From the NCBI GenBank assembly GCA_950295325.1, contig OX485805.1, positions 31,423,501 through 31,483,500 on the forward strand: a stretch of 60,000 nt of DNA. Direction: 5' to 3'. Below, piece after piece: positions 9,931 to 22,077 of this stretch. Made by a program: the position numbers and the translations under genes. The DNA is from Polytrichum commune. Its lineage: Eukaryota; Streptophyta; Polytrichopsida; Polytrichales; Polytrichaceae. The notes under the pieces are model-generated. The model was not told the origin of the DNA. It saw nothing but the letters and a program-made list of their open reading frames with translations, and searched no databases. The first letter of the stretch is position 1. Every line of letters starts with the position of its first letter.

Positions 9931-12900
9931 GCATAGTCCGTAGCGTGGTTTAGATCATTGCTGCAAGAGCTGGGTTGTGGTGGTAAAGTTTAGAGACAGG
10001 AAGCAGGGAAACACTTCCGGGAATTGGCATGGGTGGGAAGAATTTGCCATGGATCTGAGGGCAAAGTTGTACTTTGAGAGCTGGATACATGCATGGAGCT
10101 TTTGGGGGGCGACGACATAGGTGAGTGGCGGTTCTGAAGTCATCCAGAAGTGTGATGGGCGTGACGATGTATTGGGGAGGGAACATGGCACAATATTTTA
10201 GGCCTTCCTAGAAGGATGGTAACGGCCGCCCGGTGGAGGTTTATATTTGGATCTTGGGAGGTCCACGGACGACCATCGAAAGGTTGCCCGGTTAACTGTG
10301 ATGATGTAAACAGAGGCCCTTGTAGTTCCATGGGGTTCCAATTTGTATAGGGAAAGTTGAAATCCAATTCTTTCCAGGACTAATGTAACACAAGAAAACG
10401 AATGCGAAGTTGACTAAGCCAGGCTCTATCTATAGCTCCAGGGCTTTTTGTTTGGTTCGAACTCTCTGAGTTGAGATCCTCCACAGTTATGAACACAGGG
10501 GTACCATACTCTGTGTCCACATCTGAGAATCGGGCAAGTATGCAAGAGCACTACTTTCAAATTCTTCGTCTCTCTTCCACAAGAGAAATTTAGGTCGTAG
10601 ACTTCCTGCCTGTAGATTCATGTACTGCCATGGTAGTGTCCACTGAAATCAGTGGTGCTTGACCACAGCCTTAGGCATGGGCTTTCGCGGGTGTTTCTTA
10701 CATAGCGAGCAGAGTGGACTGGAGCTGTTGTCCATTTCCATCTTTCTTGCACATGTAATCCTGCCAATTGTCCTATAGATTCAGAGTAGGGTAGTGATCG
10801 TTGCTCACTATCTCATTTTACTTTTGCTAGAGTCAATTGCTCAGTGCTACTGTTGTGTCTCCCTTTTGACACAAATTAATATGTTTCCACCAGCACACCT
10901 GTAAATGTAAGTGTACAGAAGATCTCCTTTTTTGACTTATTGAATTGTCTGCTGCCAGAAGTTTTGTATGTGATGGGCACATGGTTGACCTTGTTATCTT
11001 CCTTTTTGATATCTTCTGTTCTGCCTGCCTGCCTGTGTGCAGGCTGATGCCCCCTTCCAAACTTTTAGGCTTTGTAACACTGTGCAAACTTAGGGTTTGT
11101 GTCTATATTTGTGATTGTCCATCAAATATACGTGCCATGGCATTTTGTTGGGTACACCATGTGTGATGTTCATCTTGAATGCCTTCTTTGGAGCAGACAC
11201 TGGTGTATGGACAAGGTCTCTTGCTGTGGTATGTAGGCGTTTTTTTAGTATGTGATGTGGGGATGTATCTGGTTTCCTACTACTGTAAGCAGTCTCCTGG
11301 TAGGTTTGCATTTGATCATCTGATGAACATTTGAGCTCATTGTGTTGCGTATCCGACAGCACCAGGGCTATATTTGTGCAGTTAATGTAAATTAGGGTTT
11401 TGCAATGAGTGCACCTGGTGATGAGCACATCTCGTCTTTTGTACATTGAATTCACATCATGCCAACTTGGCTTCAACATACCTTGAGGCTATTGCTCAAG
11501 GGTAAGGATGGTTCTTGATCTGGGTGGGAAATCAATGCGAAGGTATGGTTTCTTGGAATTTCTTTGGTGCAAAATGCAGTATTGGCCTTCACAATACTCA
11601 TTGTCATGTGATGTTTATTGCATGTGTGTTTTGGTCAGTTTTGTGAAAGCAAGGCCCTCTGCTCACACTCCACTACATGTGCACATAGTTGCAGTGTGTT
11701 CATTGAAGTGAAAGTACAATGACTTTTGAGATGTAGATGGGCACTATTAGTGCATGACTGTGATGAGGCATGTTCAAAACTGGGTTGTAATTTGTTTGCA
11801 TTTAAGATGCATGTACGAGCCTATTGGGTAAATGCAGTAGTATCAACTGTGGGTATTCAAATTATGGTTAGAGATCCTTTTAGCTATTCAGTAAGGCACA
11901 TGAAGAAAGCTTTCCCGACTATCTAGAGATGGTATTGTGGGACCACTGTAGCCCTCACAATACAGCCCTTCACGTGAGATTCTCTAGGATTCTGGAGTTG
12001 CAAACGGTTTCTTTATATTTTGAATGAGGGTCAGCTTTCCTTGACTTCCAATTGTGATAGATACCTCAATAATGGGACATTATGAAGGTTACCATATATC
12101 TCTATTTACAATTTCAATGGAAAATTATGTTTGGGACTTTGAATTTCTAGATTTGTAGCATTCTTTGTTGTGCTATAAAAGCTTCTATTATATATAGGGT
12201 AGCTATTTGTGTGTTTGTCGATACTAACATGGTACGTAGTACATAACATGTTCATTGTTCACTTCTATAATGGGGGTTAGGGGTTTTGCCCATGGCAGCA
12301 AAGAAGAGTTGATGTGAAATAGCAAGGGATGGGGGTAATATGTCTTCTTGTGTAGCAGGTCAACCTGGTCGCTGAAAGAGAATCGTTGAGTGTTGGTGGT
12401 TGTGGTTCTTTTGCAGATCACTTCATTCTATCATGACATATTTTGAGTAATTGTTTCTCATTATTAGTCACCCTCTTGTGGGGGGATCTACTCCTGAATG
12501 AATACAGTTTCTCAAGTGTTGGGTGCACTTGTGTTTCCAGGAATTGGTCTGTGTCATCCTTTAGAGTATGCTAGCTTGTGTGTGTCACCTTTGAGTTCCT
12601 TCCTAGCACATGACGGGAATATTTCTTAGAGAAGCAGGAGTGTTTGCTTTTATACTTGATTTTATACTTGTTGCCACTTTGTTGGCTATTGATGTTGCAC
12701 GGGGGTGTGTTGTACCGTACAGATTGTAAGGTGTGATGAACGTGTGTTTGTCACTTGCATTGAATTATTGTAAACAAGAGTACCTCTTATTCATCCAACA
12801 GAGAAGCTTGAAATAGTGTGTAGTGTGGAAATTAGGTTAATTTGACACTGGAAGACTCTCAATTAGATAGTTAGTTGAAGCCGACTTTAATAAAGTTGGC

Positions 12901-14406
12901 TGTCATAGGTATCTGGAGGTGATGATTAGGATTTGCTCCCAAGTGCATCCCTTTTAGTAAAATGGACTTATTCATAGCTAAAAAACAGACTACCTTTTAA
13001 TAGTTGAAAGAAATCACTAGAATGTTGCACTGTCCCAAGACCAATTAGATAGCATCCTGTGTGCAAAGCTTGGCACATTGTAACATTGTAGCCCACAAAG
13101 ATCCATCAGGATTTAAGGACATTTGACCTCGGTATAAGTAGGTTCAATGAGCAAGTTCAACCAATAAATCCACAGAACTAGAGTATCTTGCTTCCTCTTG
13201 AAATCAGGCATTGCTGTGACAATATTCATTACAAGCCTCACTTGACCTCACTTTAACAGCAGGTCCTGAACTACACCCTAAATCTCCATCCTCAACCCGA
13301 GGCTGAGAGGGGAATTATTGCATACGAGGATACCTCTCATCCATCAACATAAAAGCTGGTTTAGGTATCTGGAGATCGAATAAAGACGTGATAATAACGG
13401 GCCTCTCTGATGTCAAGGCTGTTCACACCTCTATATTGGTTGCACGTGTGAACTCCTGAAAATATTTTTTGTTGGGTGTGTGAGGTCCCCTTCAAGGTCT
13501 TCATTCGAGCATCTAGGAGCTTGAGGCGTAATGATCACGAAATGGAGACCCTCGATTGCTGGGTGTCGAAATAGGTTAACCAGCTGGGGTCCTATGTATC
13601 TTGCCTACAGGTAGTAACCCCATCAATAAGAGGCGTTAATGGCTTGTCGTTTTCTCCATAGCTTGGCTGTCGCTTCGAACCGTATCAATGCAGCATATTG
13701 GTACCCTGTACAGACGGTGAGCAAATGTGTATCATATGCGAGAGTGACTTTTAAGGTCAATTTGAAGTTAATGCCTGCGGGAATGATAAATTGCATCATA
13801 TAGAAGGCCCCACTCGGGTCATGATTGTGAATTGGCATTCGAATGTGGGTAATGTACGAGGTGGTGATGGTATCCAAAAGTTGTTTGTCAGCGACAAGAT
13901 GTAGGAGTTCTCGTATCGATTGGAGTTTCTTAACTCCAGCAGTCGCTGTAGTTTAAATCTACTTCACTCAAGTCAGTGGTTGAATCTGATTGATAAAGGT
14001 AATGTCCTGTTGACAGCAATGAATCTTGCTCAAAAGTGGATCTCCTGTTTAGCTTCAGACAGACAGAATGACAGTTGTGGGTCTTGTTCAAAAGCAGATT
14101 TGCCTGTTTAGCTTCAGACAACAGTGACAGTTGTGGCTTGTCTATCTCAGATGTTCAGTTCCTTACTTCTTTTTTGTATATCCTGGAAAAGAATATACAT
14201 CACATCATCGGAGAAATTGTCACCAATGCTGGGAGCTGTTGCCATGGCAGGGCGAAACTTTTAACCCAGAAAAAAAACTCAAGAATATGGAGCCCCAGAC
14301 CTTCCTGATACTTTGACTTCCATCCTTGAAACCCATCCGGTCACAATTCTCCCTTGTAAAATGAAACCCATCCTCAAAAAGCTCAAGAATATGGACCATA
14401 CAACTA
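9931..14406. other. 3' flank of the F-box gene and gene-free stretch
   Basis: The first 400-500 bp are probably 3' UTR, since composition stays gene-like to about 10400. I cannot place a polyadenylation site with confidence. From about 10.8 to 14.4 kb there are only short frames without motifs (for example 11090-11479 and 13623-13877). No gene, RNA or element was recognised. Confidence 0.45.
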
Positions 14407-14744
14407 CACTAAATAGGTAGATTAGTGTTAGATGAAGATTAGTGTTGGATGCAATAGTTACCTAAAACACTAATTTTCAACTGATATTACAATTAGTGTT
14501 TGAATAGGGTTTGAACAAATTATACCTTTTACGAGGTTCTCATATTCTTCTTCCTTCAATTCTTCATTCCAAGATTTACAAAATATCATCTAACACTAAA
14601 TGCGCTCATGTAAATATTTAAAGTTACTACTGGGTACAAATAGTGTTAGAGTTGGCATTTAGTGTTCTAACACTATAGAGACAATTTAAATTTAGCGTTT
14701 TTGTCGACTATTAGTGTTTCCAACACTAATTTACCTATTTAGTG
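14407..14744. mobile_element. MITE-like element, CACTAAATA family, copy 1
   Basis: The 338-bp segment has terminal inverted repeats that begin CACTAAATAGGTARATTAG at both ends with one mismatch. It is flanked by TA on both sides (14405-14406 and 14745-14746). Subterminal ATTAGTGTT motifs recur several times. A second member with the same CACTAAATA terminus lies at 30372-30751. The TA duplication suggests a Tc1/mariner-type (Stowaway-like) element despite the CACTA-like first bases. It has no coding capacity. Confidence 0.7.
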
Positions 14745-14746
14745 TA

Positions 14747-15296
14747 ATGAGAAGAGAGTGGATGATGGCCCACAGAAGCGGGGAATCATCTTCCTCTCTT
14801 GGGTTGGTTATTGGTCATAACCGATCAGCTTATGGACAAAATCTAGAATTTATGGATGATATCTTGTCTCCAAGTATGAAAGTTGTGATGAGTTTCAATA
14901 ACTCTTTTTGCTCTCGGAGGAGGGATAGTCTATGGAATTTGAAACCTTTCTTATATTCTGACCTAGATCTTAAAAACTCGTCAAAAATCGCCGTTGTAAA
15001 TTGAAACCCATGAACAAACAACAACAACATCTGAACTACACTAAATATCTTTTTAGTGTGGCCCTCATAATTCATCATTGACCCACATTAATTGATGGGT
15101 TGCAAGTAAAGAGGGTTTCACACGGCGCTTGGTGCTATATGGCTAGTTACGAAGACCACTCCAAATTTAACGACACACTAAACCATATGTTTAGTGTGTT
15201 GAGTTTCAAGTTTTATGACCAAAATAACTTTGCCACAATTATGAGCAAGTTGGCTAATTTTTGGGGAGTGTGAATGGCCTTGTGGTATCATTTTCA
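14747..15296. other. Gene-free stretch
   Basis: It contains further short palindromes built on the same CACTAAA/TTTAGTG words (15041-15060 and 15175-15205), perhaps remnants of the neighbouring MITE family. No gene is seen. Confidence 0.4.
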
Positions 15297-15667
15297 GTTA
15301 TGCGGCCTTGTTGTGGGCACTCCCAACTCCACAAACTATCTTGGCCGTTGAACCGGATTTAGAATTGTCTCATCTGGTAAGCAATAGCGAATTGCAAAGA
15401 TTGTCATCTCAAGTTCCAAAATTGGAATTGATATGCAACAGTGTTAAAGGTCAAAGTGAAGATTCCATTTCTCTTGCAACAATCATGTACACCCTCTCAA
15501 CTGTATGATTCCCATTGGCCCTAGAATGGTGTCTATAATTTGAGCACATAGTCCAATCTCATTATGTCACTTGTCTTTTGATTGTCTGTTGTTAATTAGA
15601 AGTCTTGCCATACACCCCTTAAATTAAGGTGTCTCATTAAGATGAGTGACCACATAAGGTCCGCATT
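15297..15667 (-). mobile_element. MITE-like element, family M1, copy 2
   Basis: On the minus strand it shares the M1 landmarks in the same order as the 41591-41971 copy: TTATGTGGTCACTC, GATTGGACTATGTGCTCAAA, CACCAT-CTAGG, TTCACTTTGACCT, GACAATCTTTG, GAGACAATTC and a closing GCCCACAA-AAGGCC. The termini (TGCGGNCCTTRTG) are inverted. The left flank is TTA and the right flank TTC, so a target duplication is not certain. Confidence 0.65.
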
Positions 15668-16075
15668 CAGGATAATTTGTCAACCCTTCGTCAATGACCC
15701 AAATTTGACACCTATTTTTGATCCCTTTCAATGGTTAGCACCTCCATACAATTCTTTTAGTCTTGATAGAATTTGTGATGTGCGAAAGGATAATCCAATA
15801 CTAGTCACTGCATATCTAAATCCATGCAAGTTGGTATGTACTTCAATAGTTTACATAGTGTGGCTCCAGCTGTTTGATATACGTGATAGCACCCTGCTTT
15901 ATGGTGGGCTAGAAATCTACTATGTCATGTGGGATAGTGCAAAGTGGATGGTTGGACTAATCAATTTCAATGAATAAACTATATTCAGAAACAATTTAGG
16001 GCTATTATACCCTTAGAGCTGTGGTTGGCATTGTCCACCCGAACCATCATGACTTTTAATGAACGGTCGCGACCC

Positions 16076-16111
<36 letters not shown>

Positions 16112-16729
16112 CACAAACTATTACAGATTGTGCCAATTCATTTGCAATGCCATAATTCTAGTTCAATTTATCTTAGTTAACTTTGACAGGTTGGTATGTG
16201 CTTTCAAAACAAAACATTAACCCTTGATTTTCTAGAGTGTATTGTGGTTTCATTAGATCATGTAAAAACTAAGATTTCTAGAGCTCAATTTTTATTCTAC
16301 CTAAAAGAGTCCATAAAAAAAATTCAATAAAAAATTCAATAAAATTCAATAAATATATACACTATATACACACAATATATATACTATATATAATAACGTA
16401 TAAAAAGAGGAAAGTTAGTTCATCCCTGACTTTAAAAAGTTCTTTTAAACAACCATCTTTTCTTATTGGAATGGGTTCATTGCCATTGACAAGAAAATTC
16501 CATGAGGAACACGATGATACCTATTGTGACCTTTCTAGCACCTTCCTTTTGGATGAGTTTGCCTTCAAGAGTCATTCATAAGCTGAAAATTGGCCTCAAG
16601 AAATTAAGGGTTAAGACATTCAACAGAATGTTTGATGGTGGATAGGAAGGAACATAAGGTAGAAGCGCCCAAATTAGTTAGTGGACACACCTATTTTTGG
16701 TATATTTACAGAAAAAAAAACCCTCCCTT
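15668..16729. other. Gene-free AT-rich stretch
   Basis: It contains an (AT)n run at about 16079-16106 and an AT-rich block at 16315-16400. No gene is seen. The phrase GAATTTGTGATGTG followed by GAAAGG near 15777 recurs near 17390, hinting at another decayed repeat. Confidence 0.5.
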
Positions 16730-16733
16730 AATT

Positions 16734-17346
16734 GGGTGCAAGCATGGTAAAGTGGACCAAAAAAGTGCTCTGGTATACTAAAACCATAATTTTTTTGGTC
16801 AAAGGCCTAAAAGTAGTAGCAAAGAGTTATTTAAATTGGAATTTTTTTTATGATGACCTTTACTGTTGTGTTAAATACTCAAATGTAGAATATCAAGTTG
16901 AGATCTTCAATACTTAGCATCAAAAGTGATGCTCAAAAACAAATGTTTGAGTCTGGTTTTGGATGTAGATTTAATGACCTTAACTATTTTGAAGTTAGAA
17001 TTTTTTTATATTCCTTGAATTCATTATCTACTTGAGGGCATCACCACAAAACTTTGTAAAAAACCATCAATTTAATGTAATTTTATCATATTTTAAACAA
17101 ATTTTAGACAATCACTTATTCAATATCACCTACTTGCACGCCACTTGCACCGTCTTCTAAAATAGGTAGACTTTTCTTGGAATTCTTTTTGTCATCATAA
17201 ATTGCTTGGCTTTGTAGATCAAGATGTTTTTAAAATGTCTATGGCTTATTTCTTCACAAAATTCAAAGTTAGTACATAAAATTGAATCACTTTCACTTAA
17301 CACTAGGCAGGGATCAGGAGTTGTCCACTTTACCGTGCTTGCACCC
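16734..17346. mobile_element. 613-bp terminal-inverted-repeat element
   Basis: The left end GGGTGCAAGCATGGTAAAG and the reverse complement of the right end GGGTGCAAGCACGGTAAAG match over about 24 bases (through GTGGAC) with one mismatch. AATT flanks both sides (16730-16733 and 17347-17350). AATT is its own reverse complement, so the duplication could also be read as the inverted repeat extending further. The interior is AT-rich without a convincing frame. It looks like a non-autonomous DNA transposon of unknown superfamily. Confidence 0.65.
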
Positions 17347-17350
17347 AATT

Positions 17351-18729
17351 GGCTAACAATCCATACGCTTATTTTACTCTATTTGGAATTTGTGATGTGT
17401 GAAAGGGATTGTAGTGCTAAGAGCGTCCTCAAAAATTGCTTATAAAATACGTTATACTAGTGTTGTTGATTATGCCTTTCACAACTTTTAGGGTTTAGGT
17501 TCCGACATAGAGGAGCATTTTGGACTTGTCCGAGAATTTTATCCAACATATTCTTGGAGCCACCGCATATTCTGATGCATCTGAATAATGTTATGTTGCA
17601 TCAACATTGATTGACTCCATTTGAAACGCTAGGCACATGCATTTTGAGAAACCAATCAAGATGATGAAGATGTTGAAATACTATTTCACGCTCTGCCAAT
17701 TCTTTGAACTTCATGTTCCCAAGTCTTCATAACATTACTCATCCACATGGTTGAGTTCAATTTCCATAGTTAATATCTGACAGGGGCCTCCACCATCTTA
17801 TAAGGTTCACGGGAAGGACTTTAGATAATGGAAGAAACCGATGATGGTATGAATCGTGAATAAGTGCTGTGATGAACAACGTTTCCAATGAATACCGTAG
17901 GTTGATAGCAAGTTGGGCAAAAAATACGAACTGATTAATTGGTTTCAAAAAGAAAGCATAGGTAGTCTGCAAAATAATTTATGAAAAATTAAGCAAATAT
18001 GTTCACACTTAATTACTTATTTAGGCACATAACATATCCTACATACAAATCCATGTATTGCAACTCAATATTCATTCATTTCATGGCAGCTAAGTACGCG
18101 ATGTTAACCTGTAGAGTTTAGGTTAAGCCTTCTAATTAGGGTTGTGAACAATAGTTTCGATCATTTTGTGCTCATGTTCAATGAAGGTTGTTTGAGGATT
18201 TGCAAGCGTTGCTAAGAGGCAGAGGTCAGTAAGCCATATGTACCATCTCATTGATAAGGATAAGAGATTATTGAGTGTTGAGAATTTTCCTAATATTTAG
18301 ACATTTTATGGTTATTTTCCCTTCCATTTAGGCCATTTGACTCATTAATTTCCAAAATTTAGCTTTATATATATATATATAAATTAATTTCCCAACCTAC
18401 TATCAGCTTACGGTAGTGCCTAGATGAACCGTGCCTCCTATGAATAATGCCAAGAATATAAATCCACCCAAATTCTCAAGTGTCAACATGTGTATGAACA
18501 CTAACTAAATATTACCACTTTGTTCGCATGACCCATAAAAGAAAACCACTTTATTCCAAGGTCCAATGAATTGACCCAAATGGCCAAAGAATGCTTTGCC
18601 AAATGATCTAACAACATTTGTTGGCACCAAAAAAAATACATATATTGACTCAACATAGAACGCTACTTACTTAAGCACTTGCATATTGAAATTTTGGCCA
18701 ACTAATAAGATCACCATTGAAGATAAATG
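17351..18729. other. Gene-free stretch
   Basis: AT-rich, with a short (TA)n at about 18367-18381. No gene was recognised. Its right end was contiguous with 26174 before the copia element inserted, so part of it may once have been the 3' flank of the dioxygenase gene. Confidence 0.5.
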
Positions 18730-19149
18730 TGTTAGAACTAAGATACAGATGGTATTTTGGACAGTATGTAGGTGCAATACTCAGAACTACCCATATACGG
18801 TAGATGAGGGTATGTATATTGTATAAAATAATAAAATAGTAACATATGCCACTTGGCACCATCTGATAGCACCGTAGTGACTGGGTGTTAGTTCATCTAC
18901 ACTAACTAAGCTCTCTGGTACCCTCGGGATACCCGGCTGGATTCCCTAGTTAATCTCTATTATAGACTGATAACCGGCTAAGTAACCAGGGTCTATTTAA
19001 CTACCTTATACCCTGGACCCAGGGTATTAACCCTAAGCCTCAAATGGCTCACACCCTAAGTCTCAGCTGGTTCATACCTTAAGCCTCAAATGGCTAATCT
19101 GCTGATACATTATATTGTTCTAATTAGTTCTAAGACTAATTCTACAACA
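18730..19149 (-). repeat. 3' LTR of the copia element
   Basis: 420 bp, TG...CA ends, 49 bp shorter than the 5' LTR. The missing segment corresponds to about 25855-25903 of the other copy. The outer flank is AAATG at 18725-18729. Confidence 0.95.
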
Positions 19150-19160
19150 CTCCTCCTCAA
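19150..19160 (-). other. Polypurine tract of the copia element
   Basis: On the minus strand TTGAGGAGGAG lies directly before the TG of the 3' LTR, the usual position of the plus-strand primer in LTR elements. Confidence 0.75.
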
Positions 19161-19225
19161 GCTGATGAATTAGCCTCGTTAAAAACTCTATTAAGTAAAA
19201 CCCAGATTTTGGGAAAAAACCTTAA

Positions 19226-19783
19226 CTAGAGAAAAGAACAGTAATTATTAGATGAGGTTAAATCTTGGAGCATTCTAAGTCCAGCTGCATGTACTAATTT
19301 TCTATGTTTATAAGCTGGTAGAGCTTTAGTTAACATGTAAACAATATTGTTCTCGGACTCTATCTTTACAATGCTTAATTGTTTCTGTTCTATCAAATCT
19401 TGAGTGAAACCAAAAATGTGTGGGCTAACATGCTTTGTCCAATCTGCCTTTATGAATCCCGCCGCCATCTGTCTTACGCACGCCGAGTTATCTTCATAAA
19501 CTACAGTTGGTTGGTTTGGAATTCGGAATCGACATTGCTGGTCCAGAATCTTCTCCATTGTTCTCAACCACACAGTTTCGCGAGCAGCCTCGTGAAATGC
19601 CAAAAGCTTAGCATGGTTTGTCGAAGTAGCTGTGACAGTCTGCTTCGTAGATTTCCATGAGATAGGAGCACCACACTTCATAAAAATATAACCGGTTTGA
19701 GATTTACCTGCATTCATATCAGTTCTAAACCCGGAATCTGCAAAACCTTGGATTTCAGGTTGGTCAGTCTTGTGGTAGTACAA
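19226..19783 (-). pseudogene. Copia RNase H domain (frameshifted fragment)
   Basis: This is the C-terminal part of the copia polyprotein. It shows the RNase H start GFADSGF and the STNHAKLL region of the conserved STNHAE motif, with Lys where the family usually has the catalytic Glu. It lies in a different frame from the reverse transcriptase that ends at 19714, so a frameshift separates the two around 19.78 kb. The frame ends shortly before the polypurine tract. Confidence 0.85.
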
Positions 19784-21198
19784 ACCAAGGTAAGATGTTC
19801 TTCGCAGTATCTCAACAGGTGTTTAATCCCATTCCAATGTCTCAAGGTTGGGTTTTGGCTATGTCTGGCTAGGATACTAGTTGCGAATGCAATATTAGGT
19901 CTAGTATGGGTTGTAAGATAGGTTAGTGCGCCAACCGCTGTGAGGTATCTAGGTTTATCAATTACCTCCTCCTCCTCCTCACGAGGTTGGTAAGGATCAT
20001 CGTTAGTCTTACTGCGTCCTATCATGGGAGCTGCAAACGGATTGGCATGGTCCATTTTGAAAGGCTTAAGAATTTTCTGGACATAAGCTTGTTGATGCAA
20101 CAGAATACCAACATTAGGTACATAATGAACTTGTAATTTTAGGAAATAAGAGGTTTGACCTAGGTACTTCATATCAAAATGTTGGGTTAGGATATTTTGG
20201 GCATATTCACATAATTCTGGTGTGCCTAAAATATTCAGGTCATCAACATTAACTGCAAGGATTACAAAACCAGCATTTGTAGTATATGTAAATATGCAAG
20301 GTAGGGTAATATTATGAACAAATCCTTCAGAGATCAGAAAATGACACAAATGGTGATACCAAGCCCTCCCAGACTGTTTTAACCCATATAAAGCCTTGCA
20401 GATTCTCAATCCAGTAAACTTTCCAGGTTTCGGGTTCGGGATGGATTTCAGAAATCCAGGGGGAGGTTTTAAGTATAATTTTGTTTCAAGGTTACCATGT
20501 AGATAGGCGGTAACTACGTCCAGCAGGTACATTTTCAGGGAAAATTGGACAGAAAGGGCTAAGAGGTATTTAAAAGAAATTGTGTCCATTACAGGTGAAT
20601 AAGTTTCCTCATAATCTATTCCTGGTCGTTGGATAAATCCCTGGGCCACTAACTTGACTTTATATCTAATTGTTCTGCCCTGAGAGTCAAGTTTTCGGGT
20701 GAAGATTAATTCGTGACCTATCGGCTGTTTGTCTAAATCTGTGGTTATTTCAGCAAAAACTCCGTGTTTTCGTAAAGAGGCGTATTCTGTTTCAATGGCA
20801 GCCTTCCAATGAGGCCAATCAAGTCTAGCCATAGCCTGGTCTAAGGTTGTTGGATCAAAATCGGGAATCGAGTCGACAGATTTGGTTGTATAGTGAATTT
20901 TCGGATGTTTAAAGGGCTGGAATTTGGGTAGAGTTGGTTCATGTATTTTTCTTGGTAAAATATTGCTTGTCCCGGGTATGGGGTTATGAATTATCCGAGG
21001 TTGAGTTGAGAAACCGTCTGGGGTGGATTCGGCCAGGTGTTTTAGGTTCAGAAGTTTAGTAACTTTTGTGTTGGCTAATGAGGTTGGGGGATCAGGGTTC
21101 ATGGTTAATGACTCTGGTGCACCAAAGTTCAAGATAGTTGGGTGGGGAGGTAAGGATAAGGTTGGGAATTGGGTTTCAATAAAGCAACAGTTGGCGAA
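19714..21198 (-). pseudogene. Copia reverse transcriptase domain
   Basis: The frame of about 470 codons carries the copia RT landmarks in order: HWKAAIETEY, KARLVAQGF-like KVKLVAQGF, the DVVTAYLHG palm motif, ALYGLKQSGRAWY, the catalytic VNVDD (family usually YVDD) and a closing SILARHSQNP block. A TGA at about 21196-21198 precedes it, only 15 bp from the nested transposon. At the C-terminus it shifts frame into the RNase H fragment. Confidence 0.9.
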
Positions 21199-21213
21199 TC
21201 AGGATTTATAAAG

Positions 21214-21959
21214 GGGGCCATTCACGATCAGGGTACTACTTTCGGGACAAAGGACTTAAGGACTTTGTCGCATTAATCTTGGTTTTTATCATGACTTACT
21301 ATTATTTGATCAATAAATTTTACATAAATAAGTAGATAGTTCATAAGCTTTATCAAGAAATATTATTATTATTATTTAATAATCACCCTAAACCCTAGGC
21401 CACATCAGTTGCATTTTTTTGCTATTTAGGTGTGCATTGGTGGTCAATTATTTCCTGTTATGTATCTTGGTACCTTGGTAAAAGTGTCATGTGTCCATTC
21501 ATATAAATGTTTTTGTCCAATTCTAATACTAGACGTTCCTTTTACGTGTGGCCGTGAGAATATGTATATTTGGACATGTTTGGTGCCACATGTAAAGTTG
21601 GGCAATTGCTATTCAATACATATTTGGTTCTATTGGTACACGCTTGAACGATGAGTGTGAGGAAAAAATTTGGGATTGTTTCGATTGATTCTTGTTGTCC
21701 TTTTCATTCCTTGATCCTAAGGTGAACAATTAAGACAACACTCCTGAATGTCCTTTAAGGAATCAAAAGGATATCTTAGATGACCCTATTCCTTCTAAAT
21801 TAACTTTGTCAGTGTACTCGATATGGAGTATGAAATGTAGGTATGATCCAAAATATGCTTCACAATACAAATCTAAGCATACCAAGCATGTGAAGTTATC
21901 CAAAAAAGTCCGTTTTCCGTTAGACGGCCAAAAGTAGTACCCTAACCGTGAATGGCCCC
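21214..21959. mobile_element. Nested 746-bp terminal-inverted-repeat element
   Basis: The ends begin GGGGCCATTCAC on both strands, and similarity continues for about 30 bp through AGGGTACTACTTT with a few mismatches. AAAG flanks both sides (21210-21213 and 21960-21963). Removing the element and one AAAG copy brings the integrase C-terminal frame (21964-22080 side) and the pre-RT frame (21133-21210 side) into the same register, which supports both boundaries. The interior is AT-rich and has no recognisable transposase, so it is non-autonomous. Four-base duplications occur in a few DNA-transposon groups (for example Sola, Chapaev and piggyBac), but I do not assign one. Confidence 0.85.
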
Positions 21960-22077
21960 AAAGGTTGGTGGTTAAAGGGTCTAAGTACCGGATGATTGAA
22001 GGAGAATCGAATCCAACATAAACACCCTCTTGGCGGTGTGCGCCAATGGTGTGTCTATGCGGATCTGGTACGGGTAC

